Below are positions 9,970 to 20,373 of a DNA stretch of 64,000 bases, piece by piece. The DNA lies in contig NC_018336.1 of assembly GCF_000234665.1 (NCBI RefSeq), forward strand, positions 1 through 64,000, given 5' to 3'. How positions within the stretch are numbered: position 1 is the first letter of the stretch; each line of letters opens with the position of its first letter. The notes beneath the pieces are model-generated. The model was not told the DNA's origin and ran no database searches. It saw nothing but the letters and a program-made list of their open reading frames with translations. This DNA comes from Leishmania mexicana MHOM/GT/2001/U1103. Its lineage: Eukaryota; Euglenozoa; Kinetoplastea; Trypanosomatida; Trypanosomatidae. Both the position numbers and the translations under genes were made by a program.

Positions 9970-10681
9970 CGGATTGTGGGCGTCGGTGAGGTGCGGACCG
10001 GCGTGTAATCCTGCACGCGCAGGCGACCCTCTTGTGTATCGCAAGCGACGCGGAAGAGAAAAGGCAGGCAGAGGCAGTCGGTGAGGGGAGTAGCGGAAGT
10101 TGGTACACCAGTCAGCAGCGACTGCGGTACACCCTCATCGACTCGTAGAGGATTAGACAAGAGTACGCGTGTGTGGTTCAAGCGACGAAAGTGGATGCAA
10201 TGAGAGACAGAGCTGTTGCCAGTCGCTACTTGGTCGCGTATCCTGCTCAGTGTGTGTGTGTGTGTGAACAAGGATGTTTTCGCTTGTGCCAACGGGTAGG
10301 AACACTCGATTCAGTACAGGCAATCATCACGTCAACTCCCTCCCTCTCTCTATCTCGCAAGAAACTATTCGTCATGTGTGGGTATCCTCATTTTCGCCAT
10401 TTTTCCCTTCTCCTCACTTGTTGTGGTATTTTGACCTTGACGAGAGTTGGCGATTCTCTGTATTCAGTGAGCCTCCTGCGTGCCGCGTTAGCGAGCAGTA
10501 CGCACGCGACCGCGCAAGAAAAACAACGCGAAACAAAAGAGGCGGTAGGTGACAGAGGAAAGAGAGGGAAGGCCACACCTCCCCACACACTTCCACGTCC
10601 ACTGTACTGCGGCTACAGGCGGGCACAGACAAAAGCAGCAACATACACAACGTGACGGTCAAGGAAAGAGGAGCTATCTAG
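9970..10681. other. Intergenic spacer
   Basis: A purine run at 10052-10064 is the likely polypyrimidine tract for the RNase III-like gene. A short TG microsatellite lies near 10250-10266. No gene is seen. Confidence 0.55.
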
Positions 10682-11380
10682 TTACTGCGGGAGACGGTCC
10701 ACTTCGTCGCAGTGGACGTTTCCATCGATGGTGCCTTCAGTGTCGGAAAAGGGAATGGAGTCCTCGTACCTGTCCAGTTCGTATTGCACATCCGCATCTT
10801 GCGGTGATGCCATAGTGGCAGTGTGCTCCTCTGAGGCGGAGCTGGACGCGGAAGCGACGGGAGAAGCCGGTGGTTTTGCCGTCGGAATACTGGCCGTTGC
10901 CTGCGACGTAGTTGGCACGACAGTGGCATTCGATGGGCCGGCGCCCGGAATCTGTCTCCCCGGTTCGTGCAACCGAACTAGTCGCTCCAGCAGGGGGCCG
11001 TCGCCCGGCAGTCGGGCCAAATCACCGAGAAGGACGGAGCGCTCATTGAAGAGAAGATGCACACCGCTCTCCACGTCAAACACACCAGCAGTCTGCTGGA
11101 GATGGTAGTGCTGAAGAAAGTCGTAGAGCAGCAGCAGGCTTACCTTGGCATGGGTGGTAAGTGTCAGCGGCCGTATGAAAGGACCAACAGCGGCGTTTTG
11201 AAGCTCATCGTCACCGCGAATCAACGCCAGGGCAGTGGCGCGCAGTTGGGCCCGTATCTTTCCAAGTGTCCCAGACGCCGTTAGCGCGCTCACAAACGCG
11301 TCCTGAAGCTGCAGCAGGGCTGCATTGGATTCGCTGACTTCCTCTATTTGAGTTGTGTCATCCGGCCTGAAGTCATCCAT
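10682..11380 (-). CDS. CEP43: FOP/CEP43-like basal body protein (TOF-LisH)
   Basis: A 232-residue protein starting at the only good ATG (11380). The first 110 residues follow the FOP N-terminal plan: an amphipathic helix, a G.L..IRAQLRA.A.ALI block (TOF motif), then a LisH dimerisation motif ending L.DFL..Y.L..TAGVF..E. In animals FOP (FGFR1OP, now CEP43) dimerises through this region, sits on centriolar satellites and the distal centriole, and binds CEP350 and CEP19. The rest is low-complexity Ala/Ser/Thr/Pro followed by an acidic tail. FOR20/CEP20 is a shorter relative that cannot be excluded, but a tail this long fits FOP better. A CEP19 homologue lies 17 kb away on the same strand. Confidence 0.8.
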   Translation of the reverse strand: MDDFRPDDTTQIEEVSESNAALLQLQDAFVSALTASGTLGKIRAQLRATALALIRGDDELQNAAVGPFIRPLTLTTHAKVSLLLLYDFLQHYHLQQTAGVFDVESGVHLLFNERSVLLGDLARLPGDGPLLERLVRLHEPGRQIPGAGPSNATVVPTTSQATASIPTAKPPASPVASASSSASEEHTATMASPQDADVQYELDRYEDSIPFSDTEGTIDGNVHCDEVDRLPQ

Positions 11381-11954
11381 GTCGTCCTGCAGGCGAAGCA
11401 CAATAGTAGACAACGTGATAGCTGCTTCGTGCACGCGCCACACGCAGAGGGAAGTAATGGCAAGGAGGTGAGAAGAACAGAAAAGCGGCGCGGCAAATGA
11501 CGACTAGAAAGAGAAAAGAGAGAGCGAAAGCAACGCGATGCGTGAGAGGCGTACGCGCAGCCTCACACCGGACTAGCAGCCGCTACAGGGAGTGCCGAGA
11601 AAAGAAAAAGCAAACAACAACAGCGGAGGCTGTCGTCGGTGTTCGCACAGGGCAGACGGAGGATGAAGAAGGGAGGGAGGTGCTGAACACCCACTACAGC
11701 GCGACCCTCCTGTCCTGTGACTGAATGACTCCCCTTCAAGCGCTGGAGACGTCATCCTTTATTGCACGTTGAAGCAACCATGTTATCGCTCTGCTCGGAC
11801 GTAAGGCAATCATCTTTTTTTTTGGCTGCGTACGCTCCTTTACGGAAAGCCCCCACAGACAAACAAACACACGAGATAGGTTAGCTTAAACGTCTGGAAA
11901 GGCGGCGCGCCTTGCCCGCAATCCGAAGCCGGCAGTGATCTTACTCCGGGAACG
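11381..11954. other. Intergenic spacer
   Basis: It holds a clear purine run at 11506-11524, which is the polypyrimidine tract for the FOP-like gene, and a T-run near 11814-11823. No gene is seen. Confidence 0.55.
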
Positions 11955-13265
11955 TTACTGAAGCGCCTCCGTGAAGCGGTAGAATTTGGCGGTGCCGTCG
12001 TCGCTTGTGCTCGCAAGGATGGTCGACGTGGTTACAAGACTAAGGACCATGCGACGGTGGCCCATAAGCACCGCTAGCGGCTCCTGCGCCGAGGACCGTC
12101 CGTCCCATACACGGATCGTGGCGTCACTGCACCCGGCGGCGATCAGGTTCGAATGAGACCACAAAGCGGGAATGACGCTTTCGCCAACCTCCAATGTCGT
12201 ACGAGGAGAGAAGTCGGCCACATTCCACACAATGACGCGGCAGTCACAGCTGGCTGTCAAGAGTAGCAGAGAGCTCCTGTTCATGGCCAGCGACTCGATG
12301 GCCTGCTCATGCAGGTCTTCGAAGTGCGTCGCCACCTTGCCACTTCGTAAAGAAATCACATGCAACGTGCCATCTTCGCAGCCCACCACACACTGGTCGT
12401 CATTCACAAATTGCAGTGCAGTGATGCCAGCATTGTCGGGGCTCAGATCCTTCGATATGCTAAGCTCCTGTTCCCCCGTCTTTGGGTTGAAAACGGCAAC
12501 GGTCCCGTCGCTGCTGCCGGTCACCAGCTTCTTAACGTCTGGTGACCAGGCAGTGCAGGTAACAGCACCGCGGTGGCCAACAAAGTACATGACGAGAGTG
12601 CCCTTGACAACATTCCACATGGCGGCTTGGGCGTCGTCGGCGCCGGCGGCGAGGATGAGGCTGGAGGGGTGCCACAAGAGCGTCATGATCTCGCCGTAGA
12701 GATCGCGCAGTGTGTGCTTGCGCTCCCATGTCGCTGTCGACCACACAGCGACGCTCGAATCGAGACTGCCGCTGGCCATCCACTCCCCGTTCGTGGAAAA
12801 GGAGAGAAGGCTAACGGTGTCGGTATGCCCCGTGAGAGTAGCCTTGAGCACCGGCTCCTTGTCAGCGTCGTCCAGCTCCAAGATGTACACCTCCTCCCCT
12901 TCCCCGCCCACAGCAAAGATGCGCTCGTTCTGTGGGTGCACGGTGATGGCGTGCAGAGGCTTTTTCGCCGGTGCCACGAACGTTGCGAAGGCGTCGTCGC
13001 GCTCTGGCTCATGGTCGGGGGCCGCGTTCAGATCCTCCACCTCGGCACCCAGATGCAGACTCTCGCCATCCTCCTCGTTGTCTCGGTCCTGCACATCCAT
13101 TCCGGCATGATTATCAACTACATCAGAGGCATCGTCGCCGTCCTCCTCGGGCAGGGTAGCCTCGTCGAGAATCTCAATGTTGGGGTCCTCGAGATCGATG
13201 AAGGCCTCCTCGGCCTCCTCAATGTCCTCGCCGAGGCCCTCGCGGTTTGGGCCGTGGTAAGACAT
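11955..13265 (-). CDS. AAMP: WD40 protein AAMP/Sqt1 homologue
   Basis: A 436-residue protein from the ATG at 13265. The first 95 residues are highly acidic. The remainder holds seven or eight WD40 repeats, with recognisable GHTDTV, GSLDSSVAVW, GADDAQAAMWN, GSSDGTVAVF, CDCRVIVWN and CSDATIRVW strands. An acidic N-terminus followed by this propeller is the plan of human AAMP and yeast Sqt1. Sqt1 is a chaperone that delivers ribosomal protein uL16 (Rpl10) to the 60S subunit in the cytoplasm; AAMP is assumed to do the same. Length agrees with both (about 430). It could be another acidic WD40 chaperone, but the repeat order fits AAMP well. Confidence 0.85.
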   Translation of the reverse strand: MSYHGPNREGLGEDIEEAEEAFIDLEDPNIEILDEATLPEEDGDDASDVVDNHAGMDVQDRDNEEDGESLHLGAEVEDLNAAPDHEPERDDAFATFVAPAKKPLHAITVHPQNERIFAVGGEGEEVYILELDDADKEPVLKATLTGHTDTVSLLSFSTNGEWMASGSLDSSVAVWSTATWERKHTLRDLYGEIMTLLWHPSSLILAAGADDAQAAMWNVVKGTLVMYFVGHRGAVTCTAWSPDVKKLVTGSSDGTVAVFNPKTGEQELSISKDLSPDNAGITALQFVNDDQCVVGCEDGTLHVISLRSGKVATHFEDLHEQAIESLAMNRSSLLLLTASCDCRVIVWNVADFSPRTTLEVGESVIPALWSHSNLIAAGCSDATIRVWDGRSSAQEPLAVLMGHRRMVLSLVTTSTILASTSDDGTAKFYRFTEALQ

Positions 13266-13935
13266 ACTGTCTGATACGCGCCACTCACAGAAAGAGAGAG
13301 ATGGGCACAGGTTCGCGCGGGGGGGGGGGTACAACTCTGCGCAGTGAATATGGAATGGGTAGCCGGAGACAACCAACAGAGCTGTACGCTGCGCTGCGGG
13401 TGGCACAGCGCCGAAGAACGGAGTGCGAGAGGCAAGCGAAGATGAGATGTGTGAGAGTGTCTGTCACGACGCGCGGGGAGGTAAACATAAGCGCGAAGGA
13501 GCGATCGGAGGCAGAAGAGAATACGACGACGCGGTGAGCTCAAGGTCCAACACATGTAATGCAGAATGGCAAGGAGCAAGACAGATGCCCAACAAGACAT
13601 CGGAACACTCGCCCTGGGCAAAAAGACACTCGTTCTGTCTCGTGTGCACATGTGGAGGCTGAACGCAGCGAATTACAACAAGTCTCCCTGTGTCCGTTTT
13701 CCCGGCAAAGGCGTCGAGCAACGAGAGTGGAGAATGAAAAGGTGGTAAAACCAGGTCGCATGATTCGCTGCTGTGCTGATGGTATTGTACATAGCTGCCT
13801 CCCACACACAGCTGTCGGCTGGACGTGTAAGTGTATAAAAACGCAACCTGCTACCGCTATTCACCGTACCGAGTCAAAAGTAAAAAGTGGAGCATACTCC
13901 CCACGAGCCCATGCCCCTTCTATACGCAACGTCGC
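13266..13935. other. Intergenic spacer
   Basis: A purine run at 13290-13306 lies just upstream of the AAMP start. A G-run follows at 13319-13329. No gene is seen. Confidence 0.55.
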
Positions 13936-16023
13936 TCAACGCTTACTGGCGATGGTCTCGCGAATACCGGCGTGAGTGATCTTTGCAAGGTCCTTGTCCC
14001 GCACAGCGAACTGACGACCGGCGACGAGCTTTCCCAGAATCGAAACCGCCAAATCGCGCACCTCGGGATTGGGGTGGTTCACCGTGGGGAGAAGTAGTTT
14101 CTGGAGCACCTGCTCGGAGTTGAAGCTGGCGTTGTCCACGTGTAGGCGGCCGTTTTCCACAAACAGCTGAAACAGACTCAAGCGCGCGACCTGCGCCCTC
14201 GCATTGTTGCGTGGCAGATTGCGCCTCTCCTTGTCAGTTGGCTCCATCAACGCAGCTGACAGGATAGAACTGGACGGGATGGAGGGGGTCTTCACGTACA
14301 GCGTCAGGGTGGTGAGCGCCTCATCGCGGATGCGCTGAAGGTTGTCGCTGCATCGCGTAAGGAGGCGCGGGAGGAGGGCAACGAGAGGCGAGAGAACACC
14401 GCCGATGCACTTGGATGTGTCGTCGAGACACATGCGAACAAAGGTGCACGCCGCAAAGACCACATTCGGGATCGAGTCCTGAAGGCCGTACGCGTTGAGG
14501 TCTAGAAAGCGAAGTAGGGCATCCTCGACAGTCTGCGCAGGAGACGGCAGCATATCCATCTTCTCGGTCAGCACAATCAAAGCGGCCTCCCGAAGCTTGA
14601 AGCTGCGCGAAAACAAGCACGCCACTGTGAAGCTGCCGACGGCGGCAATGAGAAACTGGATGTCGAAGCCAGGATTCGCGAGTGCGACGGAGGCGACTTC
14701 TTCGCTACCAGCACAAGAAAGAATCGCATGTGCCACGGCCTTTTCGCGCGGCTCTAGTGTGTCCACATTGATTATCTGTTCTTCCAGTTCGTTCGCCTCG
14801 ATCGCGTCAGACACGAGCGACCTCACATTCTCGACAGCTTCATCGGCGCCCGGCGTACCAGCTATGGAGACAGGCGTGGAGGAAAGGCTGGCATTATATC
14901 GAGGGTGGCTTGCGACACCGGGGACCCATTCGCCACTTCGGGCAGAGGGTGTCGCCACTGCCGGAGAGGGCAGAGAGGTCTCTTCGAACAGCTGCTCAAC
15001 AAGCGTGTTCATGCGAGTCTTCAACTTCTGCGCGGTGTCGAAATGCTCGTCAATGATGGCCTGCACCTTGTCTTGCTCAAGTTCGTAGATCTCCCTGGCC
15101 CGGTTGTTCAACAGTGCCAGCTTGTCGCGGCACTCGGCGGCGACGTGATAGTCCTCGACCGCCACCGCCTGCGCCTTGAGTGACACCAGCTCCTCGGAGC
15201 GACGCAGAAAAAAGTCCTCAAACTCGAGGATACGGACAGAGCGGAAGATCCCGTTCGGCGCCGCGTGGGACGTCGCCCCGCCACCGTAGGACAAGCGAGC
15301 CTTTGGCGGGGACGTCAAAGAGGCGAGGGGCACAGACTTGTCATCGCCCCCGTCGACATTCGATACGCTTTTCGCGCGCTTGCCGTCGAGTGACACCAAG
15401 GCCGGCGGCGCCTCAGATGACTGTCGCTTTATCGCTGCCGGCTTTGTCGGCTGCGTGGCCAAGCTGCGGCGCCGGGGTGGTGTCGCGACTCCAGGTAGCC
15501 GATCAGCGTGGAATGCGATGGGTTCGATCAGGTACCCGCTGCACTCCAGAGAGTAGATTCCGACCTGATGCCCTGTGTTGTAGGCGTTGATAAAGGGTCG
15601 GTCAAAGAGTAGCTTGAGGAAATAGGCCTCCGTTTTGAGATGGACCGTTTTGCGCTCCTTTGACTTGAAGTGCGACTGTTCGTTGCTGTTGAAGTCCACG
15701 GAACCGAGCTTGACAAACCGCACGTTGCGGAACGATGGTGGGTTGTCCCAGTCATCGCCTTCGGAGAGCTTCGCAACGCGCACCTCCACTTTCGTCGCGA
15801 TCTTTGCCTCATGAGATAGAATCCGAAGCTGCTGCAACCACACGTTGCCCTGAAAGCGGATTACTAAGGTTTGGGGCGTCTTGCCGTGGCGCGCGCTCTG
15901 CCAGCCAGCCGGTATCGGTGATCCAGGCTTTACCTCACCGTTGGATCCGCCAAGCTCTGAGACAGGATGATGCGGATCCTCACTGGTGCAAAACAGTACA
16001 TCATAGGGAAGAGCGACCGACAT
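13936..16023 (-). CDS. CEP104: CEP104 (FAP256) homologue
   Basis: A 695-residue protein starting at the ATG at 16023. Residues 1-165 match the CEP104 N-terminal jelly-roll domain: VLFCTSEDP, then GW.S.R....P..LVIRFQG, a KIATKVEVRV strand, and YFLKLLFDRPFINAYN..QV. Residues about 265-350 form a coiled coil rich in Glu, Lys and Leu. The last 250 residues are a helical array that fits the TOG domain. CEP104 sits at the tips of cilia and basal-body distal ends, where it binds tubulin and promotes cilium elongation. The animal protein is longer (about 925) because zinc fingers and a C-terminal tail follow the TOG; those are absent here. A pyrimidine tract (purines 16090-16105) precedes the start. 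Confidence 0.9.
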   Translation of the reverse strand: MSVALPYDVLFCTSEDPHHPVSELGGSNGEVKPGSPIPAGWQSARHGKTPQTLVIRFQGNVWLQQLRILSHEAKIATKVEVRVAKLSEGDDWDNPPSFRNVRFVKLGSVDFNSNEQSHFKSKERKTVHLKTEAYFLKLLFDRPFINAYNTGHQVGIYSLECSGYLIEPIAFHADRLPGVATPPRRRSLATQPTKPAAIKRQSSEAPPALVSLDGKRAKSVSNVDGGDDKSVPLASLTSPPKARLSYGGGATSHAAPNGIFRSVRILEFEDFFLRRSEELVSLKAQAVAVEDYHVAAECRDKLALLNNRAREIYELEQDKVQAIIDEHFDTAQKLKTRMNTLVEQLFEETSLPSPAVATPSARSGEWVPGVASHPRYNASLSSTPVSIAGTPGADEAVENVRSLVSDAIEANELEEQIINVDTLEPREKAVAHAILSCAGSEEVASVALANPGFDIQFLIAAVGSFTVACLFSRSFKLREAALIVLTEKMDMLPSPAQTVEDALLRFLDLNAYGLQDSIPNVVFAACTFVRMCLDDTSKCIGGVLSPLVALLPRLLTRCSDNLQRIRDEALTTLTLYVKTPSIPSSSILSAALMEPTDKERRNLPRNNARAQVARLSLFQLFVENGRLHVDNASFNSEQVLQKLLLPTVNHPNPEVRDLAVSILGKLVAGRQFAVRDKDLAKITHAGIRETIASKR

Positions 16024-16813
16024 GGTGATGTCAATGCCCTTTCAGACAGCTTTCTGTAGAGATGAGGGAGGAGTGTGTGGGGGGGGACAGAAAAAAGGAG
16101 AGAGACCAGGAAGAAATGAGACGGAAAGAGCACCGAAAGCACAGGAAGTGATTCAATCCCTGCCATCTACGCGCCAGTGTGAGTGTGAGGTTCAACACAT
16201 GGGTGTGGTAGCCGCAGAGATACGCCAATGACCACGCAAACACACAGGAGGCCCATTGCACGATGCCTTGAACACTTGGCAGTGCGGTCATCACACAAGA
16301 AGATAATGACTAAGGCCAGAGTGGCCCGCGGAAGGCACGCGATGCGCCGGTACGACGGGTCAGTGGACTTCTCCGTCTTCTGGAGAAGCGACCAGGTCAC
16401 ACGGGAGAGAGAAAGCATCGAGGAACACCGCGGCTCACGTTGTCCTTCTCCCCCCTCGCCGTCAACGAGACAATCTCTTCCAAGCAGACACACATACACG
16501 TCTGTATGGTGGAAGAACGGGACCGCTACACCACGCTGAAATGCCAGCGTCTCCGGTTTTCTCGTGGTTTGTCCATCTTAGGTGTCGCACAGTGCAGGTG
16601 CGATGCCACGCCGCAGCGGTATACGCGCGCCTCTCCATACCAAAGTACCCTTTCGGCGCTTCACCCCGGAATGCGCTGCTGCTTTTCGTCACAGGACCCG
16701 TGACACCGAGGCAGCAAAGGACGAAAGAAAAAGATAATGAAGCACCATCATAGGTTTCCGACTGACACGCATTCACCACCCACCGACACCAAACGAACGA
16801 CGCGCCAGGCAGT
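16024..16813. other. Intergenic spacer
   Basis: A purine run at 16090-16105 serves the CEP104 gene. The rest shows no repeat or supported gene. Confidence 0.55.
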
Positions 16814-17356
16814 TCACGACGCCCCAGTAACGGGGGAACTAGGCAATTTTGTGATAACTTGAGTGTAGTTACTCTGCATGCTCGCGAGGAACCGTAGATT
16901 TAGAGGTCCTTCAGTTTCGTCGTACCACTCAGACGGGGCGTCACGACGCCGCGCCTGCCGCTGAGACTCCATAGCTTTCTTTGCTTGCGCCTCCAGTTTT
17001 TGGCGCCGCAGCAGCACCATCTCCGCCACCCGCGCAGCGCCGGTGGTTGTCGTCAGAGGATACTTGTCTACCTGGATGCCGCGGCGCTCGAGCTCACGCT
17101 CGAAGGCACCACGGCCGCTATGATGAAGGCCCATGTTGTTGTTGTAGCTCTGTGTGGCGCGGCGGGCATTGATGCTGTTGCGCGTCTGCAGTCGCTCCAT
17201 CCCATAGTACCACCGCATCATCGACCGCGCGGACAAGTACTTGTTGGCGTCAAAGTCATTCACATGGTCCTCGTCCCAGAGACCTGTGCCCCTCTTGTAC
17301 TTCATCGTGAAGCCGCCGAGGCAGAGGGCGGAGGGCCGCATTATTCCTTGCTGCAT
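16814..17356 (-). CDS. Small basic protein, probably mitochondrial
   Basis: A 180-residue basic protein. The open frame extends to 17746 with an ATG at 17548, but a strong polypyrimidine tract (purines 17459-17492) lies inside that extension, so the ATG at 17356 (or 17341) is preferred. The sequence is rich in Arg, Gln and Asn, with an aromatic patch (MMRWYYGMERL) and a helical stretch full of Arg and Gln at about 120-150. No membrane segment. Size, charge and a short hydrophobic/basic N-terminus resemble kinetoplastid-specific mitochondrial ribosomal proteins, but I cannot name it. Confidence 0.65.
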   Translation of the reverse strand: MQQGIMRPSALCLGGFTMKYKRGTGLWDEDHVNDFDANKYLSARSMMRWYYGMERLQTRNSINARRATQSYNNNMGLHHSGRGAFERELERRGIQVDKYPLTTTTGAARVAEMVLLRRQKLEAQAKKAMESQRQARRRDAPSEWYDETEGPLNLRFLASMQSNYTQVITKLPSSPVTGAS

Positions 17357-17901
17357 TAGTCGGAAAAGTCGCGAAGAGCTTGCTCCTCGCTGAGAGACGG
17401 CGTTCGCGAGGAATGACGATAAGCGACGTTTGCGCGTCACCACCGGCACGCCGAGCGCAAAGAGAAAGCGAGAAGAGAAGCGGAGAAAAGCGGCGACAGG
17501 TGAGCACCCAAAAGTGTCAGCGCAGGGGAAAGAACGTTCACTGCGCATGTCAGTGGGAGAGGGGAACGAAGAGGGTGGGGGTTGAGCACGTCCCGAGAAC
17601 GAACTTCGCGAGTCACCAGTCTTGAATGAAGGCACGGAAACGTTTTCTTTTGTGGGGCTTTCGCATGTATGCTGACCGACAAACGGCTCTGTTCGGTGTT
17701 GTCCGTCGAATGCGGGAGAGGTGCGGCGTGCTGGGGTGTAAGTCACATACTACAGGAGCAAACATCAGCGAAGCCGTGCGTGGCACTCACCAGCAGACAG
17801 GCACTTGGAAGGCACGCATGCGCAGAAACAAAAAGCGACACAAACGGTTGATGGATTGCGGTAAGACTCACTTGCGGGCACGCCTCCGACGAGTGCATGT
17901 C
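17357..17901. other. Intergenic spacer
   Basis: It holds the purine run 17459-17492 (polypyrimidine tract for the preceding small gene). No other gene or repeat is seen. Confidence 0.55.
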
Positions 17902-20373
17902 TCACTCAGGCGTCGATGCCCACGACCAACAGCTCTCGCCACTAGCAGACACCACGTCCACTGTCAACGAGACATCGTAGTCAAGCTTCAAGTTCGCTGC
18001 AATAAGACCCTTTATCGCGCCAACGTGCAGCGGTATTGGCACCTTCAAGCTATCTGCCACCTCAGCAAATGCGAGCAGGCATGCTGTTGTGCTTGGCGTG
18101 TCATCTGCAGCAGTGGCGTCTGGAGTAATGGCGGGACGGTGCGCCGTGCCCATCAGGCCCAATGTAGTCAACGCCTGCATCGCATGTCTCGTGGAAAGCG
18201 TAAGGGGCGTGGTATGGGTGATGCCCGTAGCTGTCCGTTCAACAAACGCACGTAGAACAGTATCCGACACTTGTGAGAATGAAGAGTGCAGTAGCGTAAC
18301 GGCACGCAGAAAGTTCTGGCGATCGTCAAGCAGTGCCTCAAGTAGCATCACCAGCACGCCCATATGTGGCAGACACCCACGCGCTGCCGTCGCCTCCAGT
18401 ACCGCAAATGCACCTTCGAAGTTGCCGGCCTCTATGTAGAGTAACGCCCACCAGGAGAGGGCGTCGCTCTCCACAGTTCCCAACAGATTCACAGCGTGTT
18501 CGACGGCAGACGCGGGAATCGCCGCAAACAGGTGTGCGAGAGAGCGGTCACCCTTGGCAAGGGCAGCAGCGGGGAGGACCTCACGCAGGCACCGACGCAA
18601 CACGCCGCGATCAAGGATACCGAATGAAAGCGTTTCTGAAAAGAGCGCTACTGCGGTGCCGTCGGACACGTCACAGCTCGAAATCGCAGCACTGGAGCGC
18701 TCCGCCTGAGCCCAGAAGATGAAGTGCGCCTTTTGCTGCGTCCTGCGGTGCGTAAGGTGGACATGCGCGAGACTGCGGTGTGCCGTGCGCAGCTCCGTGG
18801 AACGCGTCAAACCCGCGAGGGCCAAAGCCACGCTAACGCGACATGTATAGCGCATTAGCGTCGCGATTTGTTGCTGGGTATGACATTGGGGCAGAAGAAA
18901 GCGCGCAGTGACAGCGTTTCCTTCGCCGAAAAGGAAGTGCACGGCGCTCGCGGCCTCCAGCGTCGTCATGTACGCTTCAGCAAAACTCCGCCAGCGGTCG
19001 TTGTGGCCGTTGTCCGTCACACCCCACTTCTGCACAACCGATCGTAGCAAGACAAGGGTCGAGTAGCGACGCAAAACAGGAGGCATGCCGCTGCGTGTTG
19101 CAGAAAACCACCGCATCGGTGGCTCAGGCAGCGCACACATAGAGTGTATTACGTCACCGTACCCCCACCCTCCATCCGGTGCCAGTCGCGTCGGTGGTGG
19201 GACAAAGTTTGACGACGATGAAGCGTACGCGCACGCTTCATAGAAGAGACCGCACCTCTCAAGGCATTGCGCGATCGTGTCCGTTGGGATGCCCTGGTCC
19301 TCCATGCAGCCCAGCACGCGCACAATGAACCTGCAGGCGTCATCGTGAGACGAGAAGGGAACTGTGGAGGAGCAAAGCACACGCTCTATGATACGCACCC
19401 AAGGCAACAATGGCATATCAGTGATTTCTGGTAGTCTCGTAGAAAGGCGCACCCAATGCACTGGCGAAAACGAATCGTTCCGGAGGGCCTCCTCCACGTA
19501 GCTGCCAAGCTGAGTCTTTGAAAAAGGTGTTGCATTCGTCACAATCATAGAGAGAATATCGCACTGTTGATCGGCAGTGAGCTGCTTGAAGATGGAAAGC
19601 AGCGCTGACTCCTGGCAGAGAGGTGACACGTAGCAGCTGAAAAACACATCTGCAATGGCGCCAGGTTGGCAGCCTGTGCTGCAAGTGTTACCATGCCCCA
19701 ACGATACCGTCGGTCTCGGACGCCACTCCGTCCGCTGCACCAGCGGCATCACATCCACCGGGCACAGAGTCTGCGCGTCCAGTTGGCGTCTGTACCACTC
19801 CCGCCGATGCGCTGACGTCCAAGTGCCATTCTCGTCTGAGGAGGATGTCATGCAGCGGGTACTCGACACAACTGCCGGTGAAGGAAAGCTGCTCCGTCCA
19901 GCCAAAAGTGAGATGCTTCGACTCCTCTGAACAGTGGCGGAGAGAGAGCACCGAAGGCAAGCGGCATTATCAGTGACGGAGCATGACCCATGTCTGCAGG
20001 GAATGACAGCACATGAGTCAAGGGAGAATTCGTTGCAAGACACAAAGGTGGCCGAAGCAGTACGCAGGTGAGCCTGTCGCCCCCGACGATGCAGTTCGTT
20101 CGCACCCTTCTGAACGCATGGTACCGTCACATTGAACAACAGCCCTATCAGCGATGGTAGGTGCATATTCACGAAGCAGTTGCTTGTCAGAGCAAAGCAA
20201 TACGCAGGGAGTACCTGTTGGGGTGGTACGCATGGTGTGTGGTAGACGTCTCGAGCACGTGCGCACGCGCGCCTTTCGCCGTTGCCTGAAGACGCCGGCG
20301 TATCTCGAAGTGCACGAGCCGACGAAGAGACGAGAACCAGTCTTTCTACAGGCTCACCGATGCACCTGCGCAT
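17902..20373 (-). CDS. Helical-repeat protein, possibly PPR
   Basis: An 823-residue open frame if the ATG at 20373 is used; later ATGs at 20166 and 19851 are also possible. The first 180 residues are Cys-rich and look unlike the rest, so the true start may be downstream. From about residue 240 the sequence is mostly paired helices. Near the C-terminus there is a stretch typical of pentatricopeptide repeats (LLYIEAGNFEGAFAVLEATA, then ARGCLPHMGVLVMLLEALL). PPR proteins of trypanosomatids act in mitochondrial RNA processing and the mitochondrial ribosome. No catalytic motif is seen. The PPR call rests on pattern only; other alpha-solenoids remain possible. Confidence 0.6.
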   Translation of the reverse strand: MRRCIGEPVERLVLVSSSARALRDTPASSGNGERRACARARDVYHTPCVPPQQVLPAYCFALTSNCFVNMHLPSLIGLLFNVTVPCVQKGANELHRRGRQAHLRTASATFVSCNEFSLDSCAVIPCRHGSCSVTDNAACLRCSLSATVQRSRSISLLAGRSSFPSPAVVSSTRCMTSSSDENGTWTSAHRREWYRRQLDAQTLCPVDVMPLVQRTEWRPRPTVSLGHGNTCSTGCQPGAIADVFFSCYVSPLCQESALLSIFKQLTADQQCDILSMIVTNATPFSKTQLGSYVEEALRNDSFSPVHWVRLSTRLPEITDMPLLPWVRIIERVLCSSTVPFSSHDDACRFIVRVLGCMEDQGIPTDTIAQCLERCGLFYEACAYASSSSNFVPPPTRLAPDGGWGYGDVIHSMCALPEPPMRWFSATRSGMPPVLRRYSTLVLLRSVVQKWGVTDNGHNDRWRSFAEAYMTTLEAASAVHFLFGEGNAVTARFLLPQCHTQQQIATLMRYTCRVSVALALAGLTRSTELRTAHRSLAHVHLTHRRTQQKAHFIFWAQAERSSAAISSCDVSDGTAVALFSETLSFGILDRGVLRRCLREVLPAAALAKGDRSLAHLFAAIPASAVEHAVNLLGTVESDALSWWALLYIEAGNFEGAFAVLEATAARGCLPHMGVLVMLLEALLDDRQNFLRAVTLLHSSFSQVSDTVLRAFVERTATGITHTTPLTLSTRHAMQALTTLGLMGTAHRPAITPDATAADDTPSTTACLLAFAEVADSLKVPIPLHVGAIKGLIAANLKLDYDVSLTVDVVSASGESCWSWASTPE

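Noticed and set aside
12140..12160. Possible tRNA T-loop (GGTTCGAAT)
   Set aside because: It lies inside the AAMP coding region with no cloverleaf around it. I found no tRNA or rRNA gene in the window, though small nucleolar RNAs cannot be excluded by eye.
12573..13274. 233-codon + strand frame
   Set aside because: A shadow of the AAMP WD40 gene.
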